This document shows positions 1 through 11,819 of a stretch of 64,000 nt of DNA, in pieces. A model generated the notes under the pieces. The model was not told the origin of the DNA, searched no databases, and was given only the letters and a program-made list of their open reading frames with translations. Origin of the DNA: Xiphias gladius. Its lineage: Eukaryota > Chordata > Actinopteri > Istiophoriformes > Xiphiidae. The position numbers were made by a program, and so were the translations under genes. The stretch spans positions 13,102,001 through 13,166,000 of the forward strand of contig NC_053413.1 in assembly GCF_016859285.1 (NCBI RefSeq), read 5' to 3'. Each line of letters starts with the position of its first letter. The stretch's first letter is position 1.

Positions 1-283
1 AACACTAGTCCATAATAGGCTATAAAGATTCAATTAGTTATAGTAATAACAGAAGAAGCAAACCATAAAATAAGAGGAGTAATTTCTACTTTGGTTATCA
101 TTGTAAATAATTGTATTTTTTACATATAAATAAATAAATCAAAATCAACACAAAGCAAAATAGTTGGTGGTAGCTTTACAAGTGTGTAGCATTGGACCCA
201 TTAAAATGGAGAATAGAAGACAAAAAGCTTCTCCCGCCTGCTGCTGCTGTCTGACTGACCTGTTGGGAGAGGCAGAACACAAC

Positions 284-316
284 CCCCCTCCTCCTCCTCC
301 TCCTCCTCCTCCTCTC
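284..316. repeat. (CCT)n microsatellite
   Basis: About ten CCT units, upstream of the candidate 5' UTR exon of vwa5b2. The rest of 1-780 shows no coding signal and no repeat that I can name. Confidence 0.9.
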
Positions 317-787
317 TCTGGCCAAGCCATTAGCCATGAATTATGGTGCTGCTACCATCATGGCCAATTGTCTGGATGAAAAGCAGGCTCTGCCTTGCGT
401 ACCGTTGTGTGCTAGCTTGTGCCTGAACATCAGGTTCAGGATCATAGTTTCTGCTCAGCTCTGTGGTTCAGGTCAGAGCAGGTAAGCAGCTGACATTTCA
501 CTTATCAGGAAATGTAGGTTAGTGCAGAGCTGCATGTTGCTGATTGATCACAGTAGTGAGATTTCCAGGACATTGTGATTCACACATACTGATTGGCTGA
601 TACTGAAAATAAATTTCATGTAATCACTCCAGATTATCGTTGGGTGTCTCATAGTAGGTTATGCAAGTAAATAAATCTATTAGTGCATGCAGATGATATT
701 CATCCCAGATTGTTTTGTCCTTTCTGTGTAAGGATAGATATTCAGATATTCAGACTCTACTCTGTGAAATTATTGTCTTCCTTATAG

Positions 788-980
788 GGCAACTGGTGGA
801 ATTGTGGAGAGAGAGAAAGGAAGAGAGAGACAGACAGAGAGAGAAGAGAGAGAGCAGTATCTGCTAACAGGGAAACTCCTACCGTTGTATCACTGGGAAA
901 CCCGCGAGCAGATGTGATGGTGGAGTGATGCAGAGACTAGACACAGAGGCAAATTATCAGACACTGCACTGAACAGTACA
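788..980 (+). other. vwa5b2: Candidate non-coding 5' UTR exon of vwa5b2
   Basis: A pyrimidine-rich stretch ending in TTATAG precedes 788, and a consensus GTAAGT donor follows 980. The segment is purine-rich, including a GAGA tract at 811-853, and has no long open frame. A further GTAAGC donor at 482 could end a still earlier exon. The first coding exon begins after CTGCTCAG at 2290, with its ATG at 2363. This is inference from splice signals only; no transcript evidence is available. Confidence 0.4.
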
Positions 981-2289
981 GTAAGTGTTCCTGGACGATT
1001 ATTTTGCTTGTTATCTGGAGCTTGTAACTGACATAAGGGGACTGCAGTTTTGCCTAGAGCTAACTAGTGGCCAGCTATGCTACTGCAAAGACCCAGACAG
1101 AATAATTAAACCTCACAGAACGAATGCACAATTTTCACCCTGTATGACTTGGATTTACTTTCAGTGCTTTGTTTTAAATAACAGCTGCTGTAACAACCTT
1201 GGCATTCACCAAAATGTGTTTTTGCGTGCTGTAATATATTTTTGTAAACTGCTTGATGTCTGCATGTGAGTTTCAAACTAAACTTTCTAAGGTTAGTGTG
1301 TGCATGTGTGCTGTTTGTCATTCATTCCGTGCCATGTGTTGATATACTGTAATTAAAACCAAACACACATGCACACACGACTAACTCATAATGTGTAAAG
1401 AAGTCATTATCTATGCCGTACATCTTTCTTTCTCATCGATAAAGCTGATGAGACAGCATGTCAGGCTTATTCATCAGATTTGCCACAGCTCTGCCTCTGA
1501 GCAGTCTACAGATGCTGTACTTTTCCTTTTGTGTGTGTGTATGACAGCGTCAGTTTTCCCTACTATAACAAACCAGGCATTTATTTGCCTGTTATGAGCT
1601 GAGAGCACGGTAGCCAGATGGAGGCTGTTGATCTTGTTAGGAAGGTAGATGTGAAAAGGCCATTACCTGGATCACAGCAAACACACGGAGACACGCACAC
1701 ACGATTGCCCGCGTGTGTACATACACACGCACACTTTTATGCAGTCTACCATTCACTAAGCTGTGATTTGCACAGTGGTCCCTGAAGATTTATTGCATAC
1801 AGCTTGAGTTACATAAATAGGAACTCTGAAGGAAACTGCGATTAGTTGGAGGTTTGTTACCAAGTTGATGTCCTAGTTTACATAACACAGAAGAGTGCAG
1901 GTAAGTAAGAGTAAAACAGTAATCGTAAGTTCACATGGATTTGCATACAGAATCTGATTACATATGCTAAGCATGATGCATAGTGTAGTGAGTGCTGACC
2001 TGCAATGTTAATGATTGACCAAGCCTATAACACTCAAACTGTCACAGTTGGTTGCTAAGAGCCAGAGGGGATAGCTTGGTTACATGTCAAAGGGCTGATG
2101 AGTTCATATTAATATATATCTGGCAAGCATGTATTGTATACATAAAAATGTGAAACTAATGGACATTTTTAATCAGTTTTGCTTGTTTGGCACAACACTT
2201 GATTTACAAAGATCATTGTGATTGCGCACTGAATGGAAAATGACAGAATTTAAATGCACACTCACATATTCCTCTTCCTCTCTGCTCAG
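981..2289. other. vwa5b2: Presumed 5' intron of vwa5b2, no gene seen
   Basis: Between the GTAAGT donor at 981 and the CTGCTCAG acceptor before 2290 I see only AT-rich sequence with short CA/TG-rich patches (about 1365-1380 and 1680-1735). The open frames here are short and match nothing I recognise. Confidence 0.5.
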
Positions 2290-2362
2290 GCCATTTCACT
2301 GGTCTATGTACCTGTGTTCTCATGCAGCCGGCAAAGTAGAGGCTTGTCGGTACCCTGAAAAG

Positions 2363-5300
2363 ATGGTGGGACTGAGAAACCGCTCTACATGGCAGCCATT
2401 GCTACTCAAGGCCTCCTGCATCAAGTCCTGTGCCAACGGCTGCTCCCTGGGCATCACCTCACACCTTACTTATGCCAATGCTGACATAGAGTCTGTAGAA
2501 GGTGAGTAGTGGGATGATATCCTCTTGGAAGAAGTAATAATCCCAGCAACTGTATTTTGACTCAAAGTGACATCAAATCAGAAAAATTAAGACATTTATC
2601 AGAATATTTTGAGTTGGAAGAAAAATAACAAGATAGCCTAGTTTAATTAATCCTCAAAATAGCAATTAGCATCACATAACACCCCAGTATTTCTAGCTGC
2701 CAGCTCAGTGTTATCTGACAGGCTGCCATGTTTGTCAGCAGAGGGGCTAGTGAAAGTTTGGTGGAACTAGATTGAACTTTGATTTATTTCTTATTACTGG
2801 ATTTAGTATAAGACACTTCTTAGTGGCTTTACTAGGAGGTACAACTGGGTGTGGTTGGCATAGCAGAAACAAACGGCACTGGTAAAAAATGATGTGACTA
2901 AGTGGTAAAATATGCTGTAAATTGAAAATGGTGGAGGGATAAGGACTGACCACTGAGGAACACCACAAATAATTTAAACTTCAGAGGGGACTACAGTAAC
3001 AAAGGTTGCATTAGACTTAGGTTGTGTAAACAATGTAAAGGAAAGATTCAGAGTTCAATGTACACTTTTAGGGAACTGGGGTACCCGACAGCTTGAACAG
3101 TCTTCCTGAATAGGACTTTTTTCTTTGTTTTGAAGAAATGACAAAGGTGATGAGTAGGTATATCATAGGTATAATAAGACATGAGAGTTGGAAAAAAAAC
3201 ATTAATTTGTTGAGCTCAAACAAGATAAATAGCAAGGAAAATTCATCAGTGATTTGAATAGAACTAAAAAAGATTAATAACTACCAAATGGAATAGACCA
3301 GCACTTCGAAAAGGTTTTTCAAAACTTCTATGCTGGTGTCTAAGCCATTATATTTAATTCATTTGGCAGATGATTTCGTCCAAAGCTACTACAATAAAAA
3401 CGTTCAACAAAGCCAGAAATCTGGGAAGGTGGCAAAGGCGACGTTTATCATCTATTGTGTTTTGAAATATGCTAAACTGAAGCAAAAGTCTGACATCATT
3501 GTTTTGTTTGTTTAACAATTTCGGTCATGTAGGTGTGTTTGTTTACCCTCTCGGGGAAAAGGAGGTCGTGGTGGGCTTTGAGGCTGTGATTGCAGGCCGA
3601 CTGGTGGGGGTCCAGATACAGAGTCGAGGGAAGCTGAAGGACTGCTGTTTGGACTGCTGCTCTGGATCTAGTCTTGAGGCCCACTGCGGGAACAGCAGGG
3701 AGTGGGGCTGCTATGGGAGCTCCAGCCACGACATTCAATGCACCAACGGTGAGGAGGGAGGATGGAGAAATGCAGTGAAGGAAGTAAAGTCTTATAATGT
3801 GTTGCTCCTATAGCTTTCTGATATGATTTCATAAGCTTCAACAATTAAGATATTAGATATGCCTTCACATTGAGCATTCGCTTTACCCATGCTTTCAGGG
3901 CTACCCATTTTCCTCGAGCAACCTACTAATAAATAGGTCTTACAGTTATAGAGCAGTAATCATCCTACTTCATCTGCTAGCAGACATTAGTCATTGGTTC
4001 TATGTTCTCCAGACAAAACCCAGATCTGATGAGGAATATCCGAACAAGATTACAGTGAATGCACTGTAATCTAAATGCTTATGAAATGGCCATAACAAAG
4101 GAAACACATAGCTTTGAGCTCAGAAAATCAAAGGTGGTGCGATTTTTACTGTATTTTGCTTGTAGGAAAAAAATTGTACAATAATGTAGTAGAACCACAA
4201 ATCATTTCAACCACTGGTTGAACTGTCTCCTGCTGTAATGATCTAGTCTCTGCATGAACACAAATATAGCTACAGTAGGTCTCTCCTCTCTCCCGTATTA
4301 GCCTCACTGAGTAGAGAAAGGACAGACAAGGGAGGCAAATAGATTTGGCTGCCTGCCCAATGTTGAAATGGTGTTCACCTAGAACAAACATAAATCAACT
4401 TGAAGTACATAGTATTTTATTGAAAACAGTGGTGTCACGTACGTGGAATAAATTTCTCTAATACAGCTGACACCACACAGATTTTGCAGCCTTTAATTAT
4501 TTTGATTTCAAAACAAAGCTTATTTACTTGTCCCTCTGTTTAAATTGTTTTATTATGTCAGTAACTGCTGTGTATTTTTAGGGCATCTCATTCTGGATGA
4601 AGACCTTGAAAGAACCACCTTCATTGTGGGCACAGGAGTCATTGGCCCCATGGCTATAGTGTCCATTATCATAAGCACCACACTCGAACTCCCCACGTTG
4701 GAAAATGGAGCAATCCGCATCATCTACCCCTCATTACTTACTCCAGTTGTCACTGGCCAGATGACTCCAAGCAAGAGTGAAAATGGAGGGAAATTAGAAG
4801 AAACTGGGTATTTATGGCACAACTAAATGTGGCAACACTATTTTACCCAACACTCTCCATTTCAATATATTAGATGTAATATAGACTTATTGCTGTATAT
4901 TGTTTGACTAAATAATCTACGTTGCTGTCCTCCTTAGAGCAACCAGCTGTTTCGGTGCCACCTCAGGAAAACAAGACCGGGTCCTAGACTCTGAGCAGCA
5001 GTGTGCCCATGCCATCTTCACCAGTCCAGCTGCCAACCTGGCACCTTACGAACTCAACTTCCAGCTGCTTGTCAGAGGGGCCTGCCTGCTGGCCGGTACT
5101 GCCTGTCCTCTCAAATAAGTTTGATTCAGTGGCTCTTGACTCAGCTGTTGTGAAATATTAGAGTAGTGGGCAATGTCATTACAAAATAATATTAATCTGT
5201 GTACAGAGAGGGCTTGAATCCAAATGCAGCCAGAACAAAAAATCCAAAGGAGATTGAAGGAGGAATTAATCACCTCCATTGGTGTGTGTGCTGTAGAAAT

Positions 5301-8300
5301 GGAAAGAGCACACTCAAATCACTATATAATATGGATGACTGGTATAAGTACATTTCATAAATGAAAAAAGTGATGATTACTGATCAAAAACCTATTAAAA
5401 CGTATGAAAACATTTATTTGCTTTTCAATATTTCTTCCTAAACCGATTTGCAGGACTGGAGAGCCCCACTCATGCTCTGAGAGCAGATGCAGACCCAAGT
5501 GCCAAAAGTGCCTCTGCCACCTACATCACCTTGGCCCAGGAGCATCCATATGACAGACACATAGAGATCATTCTGCATCTCAGTGGTGAGCAATGGCAGA
5601 ATGTCCCTAAAATGTCTGTATTTTCTCTTTGTCTCAGTTTCTGTTTATTTTTCAATGAAACTTTTATCCTCAAACACTTTCACAGAACCTCACAGCCCAC
5701 TGGTCATCTTAGAGACAGGCAGACTCTCCTTCAGCCAGTATGAACAGCAGATCTGTTCACGCCGTGATTTCATTCGCTGCACCCGCAAAGATTCAGAATC
5801 TGAGAGGAAGGTTGCTGGACTCTACCTCTATTTGCTTTTCAGATTTCTTGCCTTTATATACATCTGTCTCGATTCTGTTAACTAAAAATGTGCTGAAAGC
5901 CGACATGCATGTTCCACTTGTAGCTGGAGTTTGTCAGGAAGCGGTACCACAAGGACATTCTGAGCAGCCCCGTCCTGATGCTCAACTTCTGTCCTGACTT
6001 GCTGTGTGAACCTCTGGAGCTGCACAAAGCCACCAGAGAGCTACTGTTCCTTGTAGATCGCAGCGGCAGTATGAGTGGCACCAACATCCATCGTGTTAAG
6101 GTAAGCTGCAGTCAAAACAAAAACATACAAATGAACCAGAATTCAGTTTAGGCACGTAGATTTGGCTCCATCCTGTCTATCCCTTCTTGTTTCCACAGGA
6201 AGCCATGGTGGTGGCATTGAAGAGTCTCCCCTCTGGCACCAGGCTCAACATTGTTGGCTTCGGTACCACCATCAAGCCTCTGTTCACCTCCAGCAAGCTC
6301 TGCACCGACGTTAGTGTTATACAATGGCCTTGCTCAGAATGGATAAAAATCTGACTATGTCTTGTTTATAGGATTTTCAGTGAAAGAAATCTTACATTAT
6401 GTAATTACGATAATCTTTATTACATGTGAATTACTTCCAGTAAAATAAAATACATGGAGCATTTGGATTATGTCTCCTGAAAGCAGATTTTTTTTTTCAA
6501 CCGTTTAGGACTATGTGTTCTATTTTGTCACATCTCTAATCAGGCAATAGGTCAGTTCCTTGGGTTGCCTTAGTAGCAGAGTATCAGGTTTTATCCAGAC
6601 CAGGGGCTGCAAGGACAAACAGTCTTTGCACATACTCCTCACCATATGGTGACCTTTCATGCATTTTCACTAAGGCAGGAGGTGTCCTTCAATCTTCTCT
6701 CCTGTCAGGCATGTTTGTCCACAGTGTGATTTGAGGCAGTTTTAAGGCAGGTGCTAATGTTTGTATGTTTGCTCTCTCTATATTAGAGAAGCACTGATTC
6801 AAGTCTTTGCTACACCCACGGGGTAATTGGGGCATCTGATATTAAACAGTGACAATATAGGTGATGTTTGCACAGGCCAACGTCATGCAGTTGGACAGGT
6901 GTTCTTTTCAGATGCTTGCTTCTCCAAACTTTAATGCAGATCTCTACTTTTCTTTTTCTGCATGCATACAGGTCACTCTAATGCAGGCATATGAGTACAT
7001 CCAGAGGATGAGAGCTGACATGCGAGGCACCAACCTCCTGGGGGCGCTGTCCTGGGTGTACCAACAGCCCATGCAGCGCTCATATCCTCGCCAGGTCTTT
7101 ATCATTACAGATGGATCCATTAGCAATGTAGCCAAAGTGCTGGAGTTGGTGCGCAGAAACACATGCGCTGGCAGGTACGGAGCCCCAAAAATAAACTGTC
7201 TATTAGATACTGTATTTAACCCACGGAAATCATGTATGAAGAACAGCAGGGACAGCTATCTGGTGGATGTCATCAACAGACAAAATGGATATTGCTTCAA
7301 ACAGCTAGTTAACAAGGATTTATTCCAGCGCTGGCATGTGATAGGACATTAAATCATTGAGGCTGACAAGGAAGCAGAGAGGAATGGAGTATAGTGAGTG
7401 CGGGCAGAATGAGGTGATAAATATGATGGAGACATAATGTGGGGGAGGGAAGGGAAGAAGAGAGAAACAGATGGAAAGACAGGGCATACGAGCAAACAGC
7501 GATCTCGAAGAACTGAGAGCAGAGCACTGTGAAAGAAAGAAAAGAAAGGGCTGAGGTATTTTTCAGCCCCGCCCAGTAATCCCGTTAAGTGCTCTCCTCT
7601 GCAGTAAGAGTCACGCTCCTCCGGTTTTCCCCAGGCCCTTCAGCAATGCACGATAACTCCATTTATCCCTCATTAGTATTCTCCTGTTGAACTGACTTTC
7701 TCCACTGTATTTTGGCTGTCCTTCCGCAAACTATGTAAATATTTGTTGTTTCTTTATTCTCATGTAATACATCTAATTACAATTGATGTTAATTAGGTTG
7801 CAGTCTAACTGCAGTCTACATCCAGAAAAGCTGTTTATTCTCTTGGTTTGATATCATTTTGGGTTTCTGTCCTCTTATTTATGTAGTGCCATCGAGACAG
7901 ACCTGCTGTTTTTAGAGACAGCACTCAAGATCTCAGCATTTTCAATTATTCTGTCCGTTGCTCTTTTCAAAGTCTCAAGTAGCCAAATGGCTTGTGATCC
8001 CTCTGACGTCTCCGAATTCTCTCTTTCCTGAGACGCATGGAAGCCTCTGTATGCCATTAGGGGTTCCACAAATAGGTAGTTATGTAAGCTTGAGTCCTTG
8101 CAGGAGGCTGGTATTTGATTTGTTCAGACAGTAAGTGAAAGAAAGACATGTAGAATGCAGGCACAGGGGATGTGATTAAAATTTAAAGTATATATTATAT
8201 CACCTCTGCAGATGCTTTGGTTTGGGCCTGGGTCTTCGAGCCTGCAAGAGACTCCTGCAGGGCGTTGCCAAACTAACAGGAGGGACTACAGAGTTCTTGG

Positions 8301-11300
8301 ATGATGAGGAGAGACTCCAGCCCAAGGTCAGCAGCACTGCAACACTGCTACCTATTGGAGAAAATACAAATTGCAGAATGATTACAGCCATAATCTTATT
8401 TTGAGAACTAAAAACATTAAGCTTTGGTATTCTACATTTGCCTTTCATCATATCACATGGCATTAGCAGTGGTGAAAAGTGACTAAGCAGAAGTAAAATT
8501 ATCCATTATATATATTGAAATTAAATCAAAGATTAGATAAAAGGTTTTTAAAAATAAATATAAATCTGTATGAAAAAACTTTTATTTTTTCTTTATTTAT
8601 TCTTCTTTCATAGCCCATTAATTATCTCACAACCCCTCATATTTATCTTGGGACCTTTTGTAGTGGGCGAATCCCTTAGTTGGGAGTTACTGGACTAAAA
8701 TGTAACTGTATATAAAGTAGTTAAAACTAGGTTTACCTTGATCAGCTACAGCATTAAAATACTACTTTAAGTACACAATGATGAATCAGTATTAACAAAG
8801 TATTTAATATAAAACAACATATATGAGTCACTTGAGCCATTTCCCGGCAGAATGAGTTCTTTTACTTTTGATTTAATAGCAATGGAGTATTTTTACATTA
8901 ATGAATTGGTACTTTTACTTAATTAAAGAATCTGAATAATTTTTCCACCATTGGCCACTAGTCATTCCAAAAACATTGTAAAGTGTTCAGTTGAAAAATA
9001 TTGTGACCAATCTCCCTCCTCAGTTAATCAAGTCCCTGAAAAAGGCCTTTGAACCTGTACTGACTGACGTACGGATTGACTGGTACCTGCCAGAAAACAT
9101 GGAGGCTCTTCTTTCACCCAATGAAATCCCTCCACTCTACCCTGGCAATCGCCTCATTGGATATTGCACTCTGTACGATATGACAAATTTCAAAGCAAAA
9201 AAGACAGAGGTATACATCATTACATTTTTAAAAAAAGTATGTCCGTGTGCGTCTGCATCGGAAACATGATTTCTAATTTAACTGTCTTATTTTATAGTCT
9301 CATGGACGGGGCTATAAAGGTGTGCATCGTGACTCCACGGGCTCTGTTTTTGGCCAATCAAATGATGAGCTTTCACCTCCTCCTGCCTCCGAACTAATGC
9401 CTGCGGTTACATGCGCAGACGGCACTGACTTGGAGGAGGCACTGAGGGAGATATCCAGAGAAATCTCCTCTGAGTTCTCCTGTGCCAGAGACACAGACCC
9501 TGGCATCAGCCCAGGTCAGTCACTCATCAGTGGAGCCTGCATTTGCCTACTGGACACTTTCTGCCATAGTGGTTAACAGCTTGCTTTGGTCCACTCTAGG
9601 TGTTGAGCTAGACTGGTCCAGTGACGTGAGGAGGAGGATCCAGGAAAGCTCTTATATCCAGGAGCAGTATGTCCTCACTTGCTGCTCCCTCAGTAGTGAG
9701 CGGAGTCGACAGACACAGTCCCACTCACACATACACGCCTCGTCCAAATCTGACTCAGCAGGCGGGGCATTTCTGCTTGACGCTCACTCCTCTGGTCCAG
9801 TGCTGGATACAGGGTCTCTACCCCAAGGCCTTGAAAAGATGCCCCCTCCAGAACAGAGATCATCCTTGTCTCGCTGGGCAGACTCTGCATGGCAACAAAA
9901 CCTCTCAGCTGAAACCCCTGATAATGGAGCAAAAAAGGTAAGATTTATTGTAATAGATTCACCCTAAAGCACTTCTCTGCAGTCATGCAACTTATCTGTC
10001 ATGAAAAGACACCCCCACCATCCCTACCTGATGTAGTACTTGAGCCAGATTGAGGCAAAGTACTGTAGGCACACCACAGATGTACATTGTAGGAGTTTTT
10101 TAGCCCTGGAAATCACAAAATATCCCAAATAGATACATTACAAACAGATAACTCTTTTAATTTTAGGCATATGTTGCTGCCGAGAAAAATAAAATAGAAG
10201 TCTGACCTGCTTTTTGCACCTGCTCGATTTTCCCATTCATACAACCAGAGTGGGCGCCTGGATGGAGGCGATGAGTCTCGTAGGAGACAAAAAGCACTGG
10301 CCCGTTCAACCATGGCAGCACGGAGTTTCTCGTCCCCCCAGGGTGAGCTGGAGATGCATCGCCTGAGGAGGGCTCTGGAGAGGGTCTCCTTTGACCAAAC
10401 GCTGGGAGGGAGGCTGGACGAAAGTGATGGGGAGACGAAGCCCCCATCACAGGGAACACTGTCCTGCAGAAGCCTCACTGACTCCAGTAAGATACTACTA
10501 AGAAAACCTGGACTAGGCTTCCTATTTTCCCTCCATCAAATTTCTGTCCCTCACTTTCTCATTCTGACCCTCAGATGGTCTCCTGTTCCCCGCCTCCCCC
10601 CTGGACTGGGACAGTTTCACAGACCCAGAGTACCTTTTCACTGCTGTTCCCCAGGAGGACCCCCCTCCTGGTCAGTGCCGCTCACTCATTCATGGCCTTC
10701 TGAGTGGCAGGCCCGTGTCTTGGGAGGTCACTGTTGACCTGGGACACCTCTGGACCCCTGAGGGCCAGGAGGCACCAGGGGCTGAGGGATGTGGAGGAGG
10801 AGGAGGGGAAGAAGGAAGAGGAGGGGAACCATGGGAGGAGATCATTCACCAACTAACCGCTCGCTCAGTTATAAGAGACTTTGAGAAAATGGCGGAGAAG
10901 GAGAATGACATCGGACATGGTGAGGTTTTACTGATGATTTCTCTTACTGACTGATGTACAGCTATCTCCTAACTATTATAAATGCTGTCTGTGTCTTACT
11001 CTTTCTGTGTTGTTGTACTTGATGGTTCCTTAGGTTCCGCTAAGCGATACCGTATGAAGGCTATCCAGACCAGTAAGCACTGTAACATCATCTGCATGTA
11101 CACAGCCTTCACTACCACTGATAGCAGCCCCAACAACGGCTTTCCAGACAGCATGGACGTCCAAAACACAGGTATGCCACCAACTAACACACACAGACAG
11201 AAAATGAGCAAATATTGTATATATTTTGGAGGGGCACTCCAGCAATTTTACACGAGGTTTAATTTACTTGTCATGAGGAGTAATGTCCAGTCTTTAAAAA

Positions 11301-11778
11301 TAGATGTCTGATGTCCTTTGTTGCTCTGAATGGTGCTTTATGACAAAATGACCCTGATGATGCAGTTAGGGTTATCTGAGGTTGATCTTGAGGCTTCAGA
11401 TTTTTCACTGAAAGCCTGTTTTACGAAGTCGGAAAGTGGAATTTGAAAGATCAGTCAAGATGTGTCAGCCAGTGATTCTTATCTTTTGACATTTTTTTTT
11501 TTTTTTTTTAAATCTGTCTCTTGTGAGTCCCCCAACTTAATGAGAGTGTGTGCTAGATCTCTGGAGTGCACCTTTAATATTTATTTTTATGGGGACAAGT
11601 ACATACCAGCACCAAATATATCATAGCATTCAAAGTCTAAGCTAGTTTGCAATGCCTGATCTTACTATCTGTTAAAAATATAGGGAAAATACACAGATTT
11701 GATTTCATATAAGGCGTGGGTAAACGTATGTCGATCAGGTTACCATTTGAATAACACATTTTAGTGTGTTCTTTGCTC

Positions 11779-11819
<41 letters not shown>

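Noticed and set aside
3749..3770. Intron start GTGAGGAGGGAGGATGG resembling miR-1224-5p, which is a mirtron inside human VWA5B2
   Set aside because: The intron here is 833 nt, not a short hairpin intron, the seed differs at one position and no matching 3' arm was found.
6877..6899. Possible extra vwa5b2 exon after a GCACAG acceptor with in-frame residues and a GTGTTC donor
   Set aside because: The next exon at 6972 joins directly in phase and matches the family there; this segment has no counterpart and would break the phase.
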